DNA of 64,000 nt from the NCBI GenBank assembly GCA_022606135.1, contig JABYQN010000002.1:4092001-4156000 (forward strand). The letters are read 5' to 3'. Positions 22,250 to 34,684 of this stretch are shown piece after piece. The DNA is from Fomes fomentarius. Taxonomy: Eukaryota; Basidiomycota; Agaricomycetes; Polyporales; Polyporaceae. The notes beneath the pieces were generated by a model. It saw nothing but the letters and a program-made list of their open reading frames with translations, was not told where the DNA came from and did no database searches. The translations under genes were made by a program, and so were the position numbers. Position 1 is the first letter of the stretch; every line of letters starts with the position of its first letter.

Positions 22250-25200
22250 TCAACGAACTGCCCGCTGCGGACCTCTCCGCAATCGACCCAACGTCTCGTC
22301 TAGATCTACACACTTCCGTTGAGCAAGACGCCATTGATATTACAACAGCGAGGCTCACCAGTCATCTTCAACGGCTTGCCTAGAAAGTGATCCATGCCGG
22401 CTGCTTTGCATTCGCCCTCACTTTCCTGCGTGACGTTTGCAGTGAGCGCAATGATGGGCAGATGGTCCGGAAGAACGCCGCTCTCTTCGAGCTCGCGGAT
22501 CTGCCTTGTCGCCTGGAAGCCGTCTAACACTAGATCGGAACATCACGTCAGAATCACGTACGTATGCCTTATACATCAAGAGCGCACTGCATACCTGGCA
22601 TCTGGCAATCCATCAGACAACACGCGAAATAAGTCTGTCGGATGGCGTCGATAGCCTGTTTCCCATCGTTCGCGGTGGTCACATCGTACCCCAGTTTCTC
22701 CAACACCCTGCAGCCTAGCCTTTGGTTGACCTGGGATCTTCGTCAGCACTATGACCACATCGAACATGATGCATAGGTATGATCACTCACCAGGTTGTCT
22801 TCCACCAGCAGTACCTTCGGCTTCTCCGGTACTTCGGCCACCTCAACTATCGTGGTGCTCTTTACATGCGAGAGGGGTATCTCCTCCCCGTTCTGCACTC
22901 CCTGATACGCACCTACATCTATGCGAGAACTCTCCCTCTCTATCGGCGATAGAGTCGAAGAAGTAGACGTATATGGGGAAGTGGTCTTCTCGTCCCTGGG
23001 CAACGCGAAGTGCACCTTCGGCGACTTGATATGCGCGCCCAGGCGTTCTTCAGGCGCCTCCATCCACTGCAAGACCGTGTGCATGATCACGGGGCGCTTC
23101 ACGAGCACGACGTTCCGCCCTTCGTTCAGCTCGGGCTCGAGCGAGGAAATGTCCTGCGTATCGGAATGTACGATGAACATGTTGACCGAGTTGTCCGACC
23201 GCGCTCCTATGAGACTCCGAAGAGCAAGAGATTTCGCGACTGTGTCCGAGTCCGTCCAGATCGTGTCGACGTCCTTGGAAAGCTCGGCCGCCGAAGACTG
23301 GTGCGATCCCGGTAGCGCAACGTACCCATACTTCTGCCACAGGCGGATGAACTTCTCCTGTGTGCGCGGGTTACGATATACGACACGGAGCCTTCTTGTC
23401 GCGTCTGCGGGAGGGATGTATCGTTCTGTCGGGGAGGGCGAGCGTGATGGGAGCGTGACGGGTAGTTGAACGATGAACGTGGTGCCCTCGCCCTCGACAG
23501 ACTCGAAGTCCACGGTACCAGACATCCGTTGGACGAGATGTTTGACGATGCTCAGTCCAAGGCCAGTGCCTTGCCTCTGCTGTCGCGTAAGCGATGTATC
23601 GGCCTGACGGAATGGCTCAAAGAGCGCGCTGCGGAAACTCTTCGGAATCCCGCAACCAGTGTCGGAGACCTTGATACACAGTTGATAGGGACCGCTCAAG
23701 GACACAGACAAGGAGATGTAGCCCTGATCGCAGAATTTCTGTGCGTTAGACAGAAGCTACACATCTTCATATGTTAGCAACATGTCCTTTCGACGTACTA
23801 ACAATGTACTTACATTCATGAGGATCTAGTTATGACGGTATCAGCCGTCGATCTTTCGGATGTAAAGAGCTGATACTCACCCTAAATGCATATGTCTCAT
23901 CCAGATACACGGCATGGGGGACATCTTTGGCAACCCAAACAATCACATCCACTCCAGGGGATCCAGGCTGGATACCCCGAGCCTCAGTGATCTTGGCTAT
24001 GTCTTCTATCATCTTGCGAAGTTCCATATGGACAGGGCGGGCGGACTGCTCAACATTGTTTCGATCGAGCTAGGCGGCAGTATAATAGGTATCACGATGC
24101 TTCACAAAGATGTGGCTGACCAACCTTGCTAAAATCTATGATGATGCGTGATGTGTAAGCGAACTGGAAACTGAAGATTGTACAGGTAAACGAGACATAC
24201 CCAAGACATTTCCAGCGATGACGTTGATAGCATGACACGCTTGCTGAATGCTAGAGACATACAACGACTGCTCCTCTGTCAAATCGGTCCTGGCCAATAA
24301 CTCACAATAGCCATTGACGGTATGCAGCGGCGTGCGGATCTAAGCACCGTCCTTGAGTCAATCAACAGTCGACGTCATACTATACCGTGATTCAGCTCAC
24401 CTCATGACTTGCGACAGAGATGAACTGCTGCTTCAGCTCGATCGCCTGTTCGGCGGCCTCCTTCTCCGCCATGATCCTCCACAGCCTGCGCTTAGTGAGG
24501 ATCATCTCCGCCATGCGATTCCGTGCCGTTATCGCCGCATGCGCGAGAAGCGCGTTTGAGACCACGCATACCGATACAGCCATGCTGATGATCGTTACAG
24601 GCAGGAATGCGGGATACCCGGCATCTGGCGAAGGCGATGCATAGGAGTGAAATGTAGCAGCGGCCATCCCTGCCATTGAAAGTCAGCCACCTTGTCATAC
24701 TTAAATATACAAAGCTTTGTACCGGTGTAGTGCATAGAGCAGCACCCTATGGCGGCGGTGGTGCTAAATATCATCTGCTGACCGAAGTGCGAGTCCATGT
24801 TCACCATGAGCATGCATCCAGCGAAGCACATGAAGAACGCAACGACATAGGACAATGCGACAATGTGCAAATCCCATGTGATGCGTCCCTGGGGGAGCTC
24901 CATTGCCCACATGCCTGCGGACGTCGAATAATCTCAGTCGTGCACTCTGCATATATGGGAGACATCAACGTACCACAATAATGCATGAAGACAATCGCAG
25001 CGGCCCAGATGACAGCCCGCACGAATAGGAAAACGGTCATGGACTCATAGTGCACTTTAGCCCAATACTGCCAACCAAATTCAGGCAGCGGGCGATCCTT
25101 CGCGAGGGCTTTGATTCGCAGCCGCGTCTCCCGACTTAATCCTGCTCGAAGTGGCTCGCCCCACGAGCTCGATAATGAGGTAGCGTGTGTCGTACCTGAA

Positions 25201-26455
25201 AAGTTACGCGTAAACGAAGACGAATCCGAGCTTGACGTTGTTGTCGAGGAGCTCGCCGGCGTCGAATCGCGCGAGCTTCTTGTGAGCGCACGCCGGAGAA
25301 GTCGATGGCGCGCGGTCCGAACAGGAGACTTGTTCCTCTTGTTTGGGTTTTCCGAGATGGAAGATGAAGAGTGACGTCGACGAGCTGGTACGCTAGATGG
25401 ACTGCTCCCGGGTGTGCAATGCGCATCTCGATGATTCGTGGTGTACGGATGGTCCGAGGACGGTTCATCGTCATTGTCAGCGTCGTCCTCGTCACTACCA
25501 TCGTCTTCGTCGTCAACAATACGTGCATCCTCCGTAGCCGTGACTGTGGTACGATCATCGACGTCAGTGCTCTGCAAGGCTGCATAGCCGGCCTCGATAT
25601 CTGGAGCCTTGCGACTAGCGAACAATCTCGCAAGGGCAGTGCAAACTGCGTGATTCCACTTCGAGAGCGTCCGGACCGGAGCAGAACGTTCGATCGTTTC
25701 CGACGCGTAGGGGGTTGCGAGGGCGGCGAACGTGAAGACAACGGCGACAACAGCAGATAGGATGGTTAAGTGTATGTTGAATCCAACTTTGACGTCCAGG
25801 CGGCACGCAAGCATTCCCACTATAAAACAAATGTTAGTACTTGGGCCATCGCTAGTCAAACTGAGTATATTGTCGTTGTGCTCCACCGAGCATGCACTGA
25901 CTCAAGAAGGGAAATCGAGATCGGCAGATGCAGCTGAGCTAGGCTCCCAAGTGTTTTGAGAGGATCTTTTGGCTGAAGACAGCGCGGCGTTGTTATGCAG
26001 GCTGAATGGAAGCATCACGCTGCATGAGCGCTGGTAGCAGACTGACCGGGCATGGCTAATGGACGCGTTCGGTCAGAGGGGACAGAGGAGAAAAGCGGCG
26101 TCGGCTTCCAGTCATAGACAATCATGCAAACGAGGCGACTGAAACTGCATTTCGTTCCACGACACACCAATATTCAATCAACCGAAACTCACCAAAGTGC
26201 ATAGACCAGATTGCGCAGAACCCAAACGCAATGCTCGCGAAGAATGTCCAGACCCACTTGAGACTATTATTGCGGGTGTATTTGGCGTGAATCATGATCT
26301 GTGTGCTGGTATACGCGCCGAGCCATGAAATGAGGTAGGACAGCGCGACAAGCTGGCAACAGACACGTCTCAACCGGATATAACGGTGAGGAAGTAAATA
26401 TATGCACCTCAGGAGCCCATTGTGGGGAGAGCTTGCGCTCGACGACGTTGTCCAT
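22250..26455 (-). CDS. MHYT-domain hybrid histidine kinase
   Basis: Thirteen exons encode 1,064 residues with consistent phases. Two exons are tiny: 24135-24125 (11 nt, DFSK) and 23825-23814 (12 nt, ILMN). The N terminus is an MHYT membrane sensor with three Met-His motifs (SMHFVGM, VFMHYCGM, SMHYTGM) among hydrophobic helices, split by an acidic then Ser/Arg-rich cytosolic insert of roughly 250 residues. Next come HisKA (SHEIRTPLHTVNGY, phospho-His), an ATPase domain (N box ILMNLLSNAQKF, DTGCGIP, GTGLGLSIVKH), and a receiver domain (LLVEDNLVNQRLG, phospho-Asp in LMDCQMP, ALTAN, GKPLK). MHYT is thought to sense oxygen, NO or CO through a metal; signal output would go through a phosphotransfer protein. 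The final exon (22305-22250) is inferred from the usual KPLK-plus-short-tail ending. Confidence 0.9.
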
Positions 26456-27120
26456 GGGGTCGTCGGGCCGAGACGGCTGAGGATACGTAGATGAGGGTAG
26501 CGAGAGAGGAGGGCGTTGAAGATGGGGACAAAACTGCCACGGGCGTTGGTCGAAGGCATCCTGATCCCTGGACCAATGTCTTGCCGTGTGCTTTGGGCGG
26601 ATCCAAACGACAACCTACTGACGTCAGGATGACTAAGCTGCTTCTCTTTCGGCACCCCCCTCGGCAACCGCGCCGTCCGCACAAGCGTCTGTTCTTTATG
26701 ATCGGTTACGCACCGCCAACCGTGACTGAGCTGCCCTTCCGCCTCTTCGATGCAGTGTGGTTAACACACCTGAGCCGGCCACCTTGAGACTTGCCTGCAC
26801 GTTGCCGCTGATCTCGCTATTCTCTATTGTAGCCACTCCCGTACATGCCGAAGAACTGGGAGGTTCGGCAACATATGAACGCCGGTACTAGTACTACTAG
26901 GTTCAATTCGCATCCTATGTACAAACGCGTCAACTACTTCGTGGTGGAAGGACTACCAAGTGGCCGAACTAGGTGCCTCAAAATTCGACGTCTCTTCTAG
27001 AATTCTAGGATCAACGGATATACCAAACAGAAGACGATCATTCGGCGTCACTGCAATCGGTCGTACGATCAACATGCATCCGTTCTCCAAGCCGCCGGAG
27101 TGTACGATCAAAGGGGTCGT
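26456..27120. other. intergenic upstream of the histidine kinase
   Basis: Frames overlapping the kinase start extend upstream but are not in its frame after splicing. I see no separate gene; the kinase promoter should lie here. Confidence 0.4.
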
Positions 27121-28285
27121 TCATATGCCCCTCTCGACTTGTCTGCGTCGCCATTTGTCTGAGCATACATGCGCGCAGCACGTTTGCACCAGCAGGACAC
27201 CATATTCCTCTGCAACGTTCTTCGTCTCCTCCCACCACAGCGGTACCGCCGAGTTCAAGTTGTGCTTGACCACGATTGTCATTCTACCCGCCACAGGAGG
27301 CGCGCGCCACGGCCTGAACACCTCGCGGCTCAGGGCAGACTGTATAGCATACCCTGCGTGCCGCGTTGGATGATCTCCGTCTGCATGCACGTGCAGGCTC
27401 AGGGTGCTTAGATACGGCGGGAACGCAAAGTGTACGAGGTACTCCGCCCTTTCTAGATGGAGGTGTCGCAGGTTTGGAAATGCCCGGTGCAGGCGCGTAC
27501 CGCAGAGACGTCTACTCAACCCTTGACAGTCGGACAAGTCTGCGCCCAGATACAGGTACCTGGCTGATGGTAGGCGGAGGCCTGGATTATAGCTGTGTGC
27601 ATGGAAGACAGGTGTATAGTCGAAGTGTATTGACTCCAGGGACCGCAGAGAGCCTATCAGTCCAAGGAGGGTCAGCTCATCGCGCTCGAGCATGTAGTGC
27701 TCGGGGCGGGGTAAGGGCCCGTGTACAACGACGGAAGAGCACGCGCCAATCACGCAGAGGAGACGACCACAATAGGTGGAGTCCATAAGAACCAAGTGCC
27801 TTTCGAGCGTTAACTTCAAGTTGAAGTGGTAGCAGGAGACTGGCAGGTGCAAATGAACCTGTGGACAAGGACGGAATGGTAGTTGCGTGCTAGGATCTTC
27901 ATCGGCGTCTGAATCCTCCTGGATCATCGAGCGCGAGGTACAGACATAGTAGCCTGCAGCCTGAGCCATCTTCTCGTGCAGCAGAAGGTCATCTTCGTCT
28001 CCCAACAGGAGCACCGGTGGCAGCCGCACGGCAATCTCTCGAAAGGTCCTGTTCACCCCTGCGAGATTGAAATATAACATCCTCCGTGTAGCGGAATCAG
28101 AGGCGGATATCCACGCTAACCGTAGGAGAGATTCGAGGATCTCAACCGCAAGCGTCGGTTGTGCATGAGGTTGGACTGACTGCGAGCCTGGGCGGAGGGT
28201 CAGCGTTGGACTGCAAACTTGGAATAACGTCAGGAATGCTACCTTTCCCCTCAAACTTGAAGGACGGAGAGATACCGTTGGACAT
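27121..28285 (-). CDS. F-box/LRR-like protein, paralog 1
   Basis: Two exons (28285-28243, 28187-27121) give 369 residues. After a short N terminus, the segment LAVEILESLLRLAW through NLAGVNRTFREIAVRLPPVL resembles an F-box-like helical start (usual pattern LPxEI...ILxxAW). Leucine-spaced segments follow, such as LHRAFPNLRHLHLERAEYL, reminiscent of degenerate leucine-rich repeats. The C-terminal WWEETKNVAEEYGVLLV is shared in form with the next two paralogs (FWWDETKKVCD..GV). F-box proteins usually recruit substrates to SCF ubiquitin ligases; that role is inferred. The first join uses a GTAGCA donor. Confidence 0.6.
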
Positions 28286-28885
28286 AGGACTTTGTGTAAG
28301 TGGTTTCTCCTTTGAGAGCTTTGTGTGTAGTTGATTGAGCGCGGCAGGGCAGATTAGGGCCAATAGCATCACTCACTAGACGGCGTGTGGACAAGGTGAG
28401 CGAGCGAGATGTAGTCAGGTTGAGTATCACGAGAGAGAGATCGAGGATGAATCGCAGGCTTGATTCGTTGCATTTTTATACCGCCCAACTTACCGCAGTG
28501 CATACCCGCTTCTATGGCACAGGTGCATTCTTTTGTAGATGCACTGCGGGCCCAGAACCAGATCAGGGACCACATACTTCTGAACCACCACACCACCCTC
28601 CTCGAGGCATCGTTTATGCTTCTACTTGCAGTACCTGTCTGCGGGATATCATCCTTCTGACCCACCGTGAGACCATTGTCACTCAGGGCACTGCGCGTGA
28701 TCGAGAGTATAACCTTTTCAAGTACAGTGTGACTGAGTCTGTGCTGCGCCATGATTGTACGGAATCACATGATCCGTCTTCGAGTCCTAGTATAGCAGCG
28801 TTAGAATACTAGTATAGTAACGCTCAGATATCATCTTACCGTTTCCAGTGGCATCCTAGCCTTCCCCACTGCCAGTGCCACGCAT
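28286..28885. other. intergenic between F-box-like paralogs 1 and 2
   Basis: No supported gene. Confidence 0.4.
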
Positions 28886-29897
28886 TCACATACGAGTACG
28901 CGGCATCCTCTCTAACACCAACTGCACCCCATACTTGTCGCAAACCTTCTTCGTCTCGTCCCACCAGAACATATATTTCCGCTCACGCGTGTCCGTCCGG
29001 AAGATGATCGTCTTCTTCGCCTTTCCACCACCAAGTTGCGGCGCAGGAGCACAGATACCCGCGCGCACCGCAGCACCGATACCGAACTTGGAGAAGTTCC
29101 AGCCGAGGCTCTCCATCTGGGCCTCCGACATCTCGAGGATCAGCGTCTCCACCCCCGGAGGGGGGTTGAGGGGGGTAGGTATACAGAGTCGACGATGTGC
29201 AGCTCGCGCAGCTTCGGGAACGACTTTGCGAGATATTTGGCGGTGACCGAGCCCCCCGCCCGCTGCTCTCTGGTAGACTCATGCGGAGAGAGGTGACGAG
29301 TGGATGAGGCGCGATAGGAATTACGGACGGCTTTTCCAATACGTCGGATCCGTTATGAGAATAGGCGTACGTCCGCGAGGGGCCAAGGGCACAGTCGAGA
29401 CGGACATCCTGCAGAGAGGGGAAGGCCTGAAACAGCCGGTGGAGCTTCTGCCATGTGTCATGGTCGACTTCGGTGTTAAAGGCACGGAAGGTGACGCATG
29501 AGCAGTCCTTGACAGTGTCCCGCACTCGCGCGAAGTCGCAATCGAGGAGCTCGACCTTCTCCTGCTTCAAGCCTTCCCGGTTCAGATGAAGTTGGACGTG
29601 GTTGCGGGATGGAGGGGTGTTGGAAGGAGTGTCGGGAGTGGCATCAGTGGAAGAGTCGTGCGGTGTCTCGATCAAGTTGGCAAAAGAAGCAGCAGCAGCA
29701 TCCATCTCGGCATATAGCGCGCAGTCCTGCTCGCTCCCCATTTCGAGGACGCGAGGAAGATGCGCAGCTATTCTCCGGAATATCGAGTTCACCCAGGTAA
29801 ATCGATCGTACATGCTTCGGCGCTCCGGTGGGGTACGCGCGTGTTGGAGCCAGGCCATCTCCAAGATGCTGATATATATTTCAACGGGAAGTCTCAT
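28886..29897 (-). pseudogene. F-box/LRR-like paralog 2, one frameshift
   Basis: From ATG 29897 the protein reads MRLPVEIYISILEMAWLQHA and stays colinear with paralog 3 to about LVTSLRM. At the C6 run 29252-29257 the reading must shift by one base. After it, the other frame continues with AKYLAKSFPKLRELHIVDS and VETLILEMSEAQM, and ends TKKVCDKYGVQLVLERMPR at 28886. One missing base in the run restores the whole protein of about 337 residues. No good splice pair explains the change. It is therefore either a recent pseudogene or an under-called homopolymer. Predicted role, if intact, is F-box-like, as for paralog 1. It lies head-to-tail with paralog 3, indicating tandem duplication. Confidence 0.6.
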
Positions 29898-30731
29898 TGT
29901 GTCTGCTCATAGGTACGATATATCAAAGTGGCATAACAAAAAAATACGGCTGGGCAGTTACCTTAGCCTAGGCTACGATATTGATGGAGCCGTGGGGAGC
30001 GTAGAAGTTGAGGGCGAGAGATCGTTCAGCAGAATTGCACTGAGTTCGGGGTTAAGTACTGTCAGACTCTGGGCGTTTCTATGTACGTCAAAGCTGGCAT
30101 GGCATGAGGTACTGCACGCTTACATGTACAGGGCCTTCAGCGCGCATCAGATGATGACTCCACGGTTGAAGTACAGTAGGCGCGTTCTGTCGTCTACGCT
30201 TCTCTATCGCTCTCAAAACTGAATGAGCGTGCTCTGATACACTCCCGATATGAATACATGGCTCGAAAAAGGCAATGAGACCAATATGGATCTCATGAAG
30301 TTCTGGGTTTTCCGTGTGTAGAGTACAGTGCCAATATTGCACAGTTGTAATGCTCTGAGGCTGGCATATAAACTCCTAGAATGGGATATGAATCAGTTTA
30401 CTAATGCGTACTGGCAGTGCAAGATGCGGCGTAGTTACTCACGATTCGAAATAGCGTACTAGCACTATTCGTAATCCGCCGCGTGCCTCGCGACGGGCAT
30501 GAATGCCAACTTTGGCCTGCAGCCCTCAGTGTAACGGGGTACAACAAACAGCTAGGATGTGAGTCACAGCGGGATAGAACATGGGAGATGGCTATGTATT
30601 CAAGGTTACGATTCTGCATGACTTCCTGACAGACAAACAAACCCGCTACGTGCACTGCAATGAGACCCGACGCCCGACGTCAGCATGAAACACAGACTCC
30701 GAGAAGTTACATACACACGCACCCGCCAAGC
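29898..30731. other. intergenic between F-box-like paralogs 2 and 3
   Basis: No supported gene. Confidence 0.4.
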
Positions 30732-31774
30732 TCAGGAGCGCGGCATCCTCTCCCGAATCAACCGCACTCCATGCTGATCACAAACCTTCTTCGTCTCGTC
30801 CCACCAGAACGTAGACCACGGACCCCGCGCATCCGTCCGGAAAACGACCGCCAACAAGTTCAACTTCTTCCCTCCAGCCTGAGGCTCATCACGCTGGCGC
30901 CCCGAACTCGAACTCGAACTTGCACCGAGCGCGCCAGCGCTGCGCACGACAGCTCCGATGCCGAACTTTGCAAAGTTCCACCCGCTCGCATGCCTCTTCA
31001 TCCACGCATCCGTCACCTCCACGATCAGCGTCTCCACGGCGAGCGGGGGGAGGAGGAGGAAAGTGGGGAGGTGCATGCAGCCTATGATGTGCAGCTCGCG
31101 GAGCGTCGGGAACGACTCCGCGAGGTCTTTAGCGGCGATGCTGCCCTCTCTCAGGTGATCACGCTCGATGCGGAGCGACTTGACGAGGGGGTGAGGTGGG
31201 ATTGGGGTGATGCCTTCGATCTTTGTCACGGTCTTCCCAGAAGCATCTGGGGATGTCGTTCGGGACCACAACCCGAGGGTGCAGTCGAGATGGATGGCGC
31301 GCAAAGAGGGGAAGGCCTCGAGCATTCGGTAGCATTCGTGCCATGTCTCGAGGTCGACTTCGGCGTGGAAGGCGCGGATGGTGACTTGCGAGCAGTCCTT
31401 GATTGTGTCCCGGACCCGCTTGAAGTCGCGATCGAGGAGGCTGACTTTGGCTTGTCTAGACCCCCCTGTGGATTGAAATGCACGTAGATGTGCATACGAC
31501 ACGGGATGTCCGGAGTCGGAGGCGCGGCGGCGGAATCGGTAGCGAGAAAGGTCTCCTCTGCGAAGCACGCAGCAGCGGCATCCATCTCGGCACATAGTAC
31601 GCTGTCTTGTTCGCTTCCCATCTCGAGGACGCGGGGAAGATGCGCAGCTGCTTTGCGGAAGACGGAGTTGACTTGTATGAAGTTGTCGTACATCGCTCGA
31701 CGGTCGGCGGCAATGCGGGCATGTTGTAGCCAGGCCATTTCCAGGATATTGTGAAGTAGTTGGGCTGGCAGCAT
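30732..31774 (-). pseudogene. F-box/LRR-like paralog 3, one frameshift
   Basis: From ATG 31774 the frame reads MLPAQLLHNILEMAWLQHAR and RVLEMGSEQDS, as in paralog 2. At the C6 run 31461-31466 the reading shifts by one base. The other frame continues AKVSLLDRDFKRVRDTIKDC, LRELHIIGCMHL and VETLIVEVTDAW, and ends TKKVCDQHGVRLIRERMPRS. As in paralog 2, one extra C in the run would restore an intact protein, here of about 347 residues. The two breaks lie at different places in the protein but have the same sign and the same sequence context. Confidence 0.6.
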
Positions 31775-32948
31775 TATGGTGCCTATTCGTGTTGACGGGG
31801 ACACGATGGTCAAAAGTGCGACACTTTCGACGAAGTGAGTGAACCATTACCTCGATAGAGAGTCTAGGTGATGAACGGGTTGGAGAGTGCGAAAGAGTGC
31901 TAGAGAAATGGCCTGCGTTACGTAGTGCGTGTCGTCGAGGATGGATCCGTATGATTATATACGCACCGAAGTCCGGGTTCGCGTCAAACCCGTTGCTACT
32001 AGTTAGTAACAACTGATATCACTCGCCGACCCAGTGTATGCAGTGAGGAGGCAGCGTTGTAAGCGACGTCCGAACAACTTGCGTGTTCAGGATCCTAGAG
32101 GCCACAGCGCGTATGATATTCCTGGTGAGACCGACCCTGTGCAATAATTAATTTAGGTCTCAGAAATTGGCAAGGCGCTTCACAGTACTCCCTTCTCTGA
32201 CGTTGCGCGGTGCGCCGAACGGTGTTCTGCTCACTGCTCACTGTGATACGTTCCGCGCGAACACGGCCTAACCGGGACCCTGTACGATGACTTATTATCA
32301 AAACAGACGATGTCAACGCTCAAACGTTCACGCTGTGTGAACAGGAACGCGGACTCACCTAGGCCTGAGACGTCCGGCAGGGTACCTGTTTCAGTCGCCT
32401 GCACTCACTGCTCGGCGCAGCATCAGAGCGATGAACATTGTGTAGTCGAATATGTACTCAGAAAAGATGGAGGCAGCGTCCACGCGCGTGAGCCGGGCAG
32501 GCATAAAAATATGATACGTAACAGGGTACTATACTGGTACTAGTAGTGGGTGGCGAGACGGGACCGTGGAAGGATATACAAGTGAACACTTTATGGCGGT
32601 CATAGTAGAGAGAGAGGGTGTATGCGTATGTGCTGTGCAATCAGTCAGGATGCGAGCTGCCAGTCAGAACCAGTCCTACTGGCCCCAACCTTCGTTTGTG
32701 TTACTGTATCGTGCTGTTACTTCGAGCCGTTACTTGCTACACAGGGAGGATCATCAAGAAAAATGATTCTACGCGGGCCCGCAACACAAGAGTACGCATC
32801 AAGGAGTGTCTATTCCCGTAAGGACTGTGGGTATCGTTATGTGTGCTACGGAGCCGCCCGATCCTGTAGGCGTGGAGGGATCTGCTGAAGAGAGAAACCA
32901 AGCAGTTAGCCGAGGCGTGCACGGACGAGGAATGACGTACCCACCTAC
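31775..32948. other. intergenic upstream of F-box-like paralog 3
   Basis: Open frames up to 97 codons occur but none shows a domain or coding continuity. I see no supported gene. Confidence 0.4.
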
Positions 32949-34684
32949 TTATTTATTCGCGAGCTGGTCGTACTTGCCGCCGTTGTACGACGCGCCGCTG
33001 GAGTACGGCATGGTCGGCATCGCGTCCAATTGCAAGTTGGAGCGCGAGCGAGCCATGACCTCCGATGCGACGTCGTTGCCGTACTGCTCCGCCAATTGAC
33101 TAAGAATCGGACACTATGCATGAGCATCAAGTGAAGAGCCGATCAAGAGGTGAAACGTACTTGGCGTAGTTGTCCATGATGACAGCCATACTGTTCATGT
33201 TCAGGCGGTACGCCTTAGGCATCATGCCCTTACCGAATCGGTAAGTGACATGGTTCGAGCAGAGCAACGCCGCGATCATGACAAGGAGCTGCAACGGGAC
33301 GACCGAGAACACTACCGCAAACCAGCGCTCAAGAATGACACGCTCGAATTCGATATACGGCAGCTTGCATCCTGGAAGCAGACTGCGGGCATAGCAAGTC
33401 TGACTAACGGTCGCCTCGATGAAGGGGTTGAAGTAACCGCAGCAGTGAAGCTGGTTCTGGATGCGAAGACGACCGTCGAGCCCGAGGTCCCGAGACCACT
33501 GGGCGTTGACCTTGCCCTCGAGGTTGAATGTGCGCTTCTTATATGTGATGTACCCAGGGGTGACGAGCAAGGCGAAGCAAATCCAGAGGAGGAACGAGTA
33601 AACGGCAAGGAATGCACGGTTGTTGAGGAGAATGCCGGACCAGCCGATGAGCGACGTGAGCACAGCAAGCGTAGCGGCAATCGTCGAGACAATGAGCTCT
33701 GGCTTGTTTCCAACACGGATTATATCCGCATGCTCCCACACGTCGAAGTGAATGAGAAGAGTCGCAATGAGACCCGTGAGGGAGTAGATGGAGAACTGCG
33801 GAAACGCCGTTAGCCTCTTTGATCGAAGACAAGCAGGAGCATCACGATGAGGGAAAATAGGTCTCAGACATATGTAGTATGGTGAGGGGCAAGTGTGCAG
33901 TCAAATGCTGACGAGCAGCGGGTTATAGTTGGCTTTGATCAGTGACAACATCGATGATGCACCGACGGTCGGGCGCTTATTGGTGTAAGCGGCGAAGGCA
34001 TCACCAAGGCGATGTTCAACGTCGCGTCAGCGAGCGCCCTCCTCGTCCGCAAGAATTTACATGGCATGGCCGCGGGACACCAGCGCAGATGGGATTCAGA
34101 TGGATCCTTGCACAAAAGGGGTGGCGAAGGCGACAAGCAACGGATGATGGTGTATGCGGAGAGAGACGTAATGGGAGACTCACCAGAAGATTGCAGATGA
34201 AGAGGACCCACTTAAAGCGGTTCCACCGCAAACGTCCCTTGCGACCCGAGCCAATGTCGACACCGTCATAGTCGTCGTCGCCATCGCCTGGCATGCGCGA
34301 CTCGTTCGCGCGGAATGCCTCGCGTCCGCCTCCTCGCTTCGGAATGGGGATGTCCCCCTTGCCGCCTTTCCTCCGCTTGATACCGCTTAGGCTGGAGAAC
34401 TTTGAGGGGATGTAATTCACCGAAAGCGAACTGGGGAGCTTGCTGTCCATCAGGGGCGTGTCGGTTTTGGGGGACATGGAGCGGAAGGAGGCGTTGTAGG
34501 GGACTGAGGGGGGATCGAGGCCACCGCTGCTGTTGTTGTTCATGCCGGAGAGCATGTAACGAGTGGACGCCGCGTTGGACTGGACGGAGGGCGAATGGGA
34601 GTTGACGGAAGAGGACCTGGAGTGGCTGTCGGTGACGGGATCGTAGGGGGGATTGTGGGGAGGGAGGGCGGAGAGTGAGGCCAT
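32949..34684 (-). CDS. TSP2: Tsp2-type fungal tetraspanin
   Basis: Three exons (34684-34184, 33795-33161, 33099-32949) give 428 residues. A cytosolic Ser/Pro-rich N terminus of about 150 residues precedes the first membrane segment (WVLFICNLL-FSIYSLTGLI). Then come VWEHADIIRVGN, the second segment (LTSLIGWSGILL), the third (SFLLWICFALLVTPGYITY), a large loop with the tetraspanin CCG motif (QLHCCGYFNPF) and further Cys, and the fourth segment (PLQLLVMIAALLCSNHV). The C terminus MPKAYRLNMNSMAVIMDNYA is characteristic of basidiomycete Tsp2. These proteins organise plasma-membrane domains and have been linked to pathogenicity or development in other fungi. The 388-nt middle intron is long for this window. 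The upstream frame is open, but the Ser-rich MASLSAL start fits the family. Confidence 0.88.
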
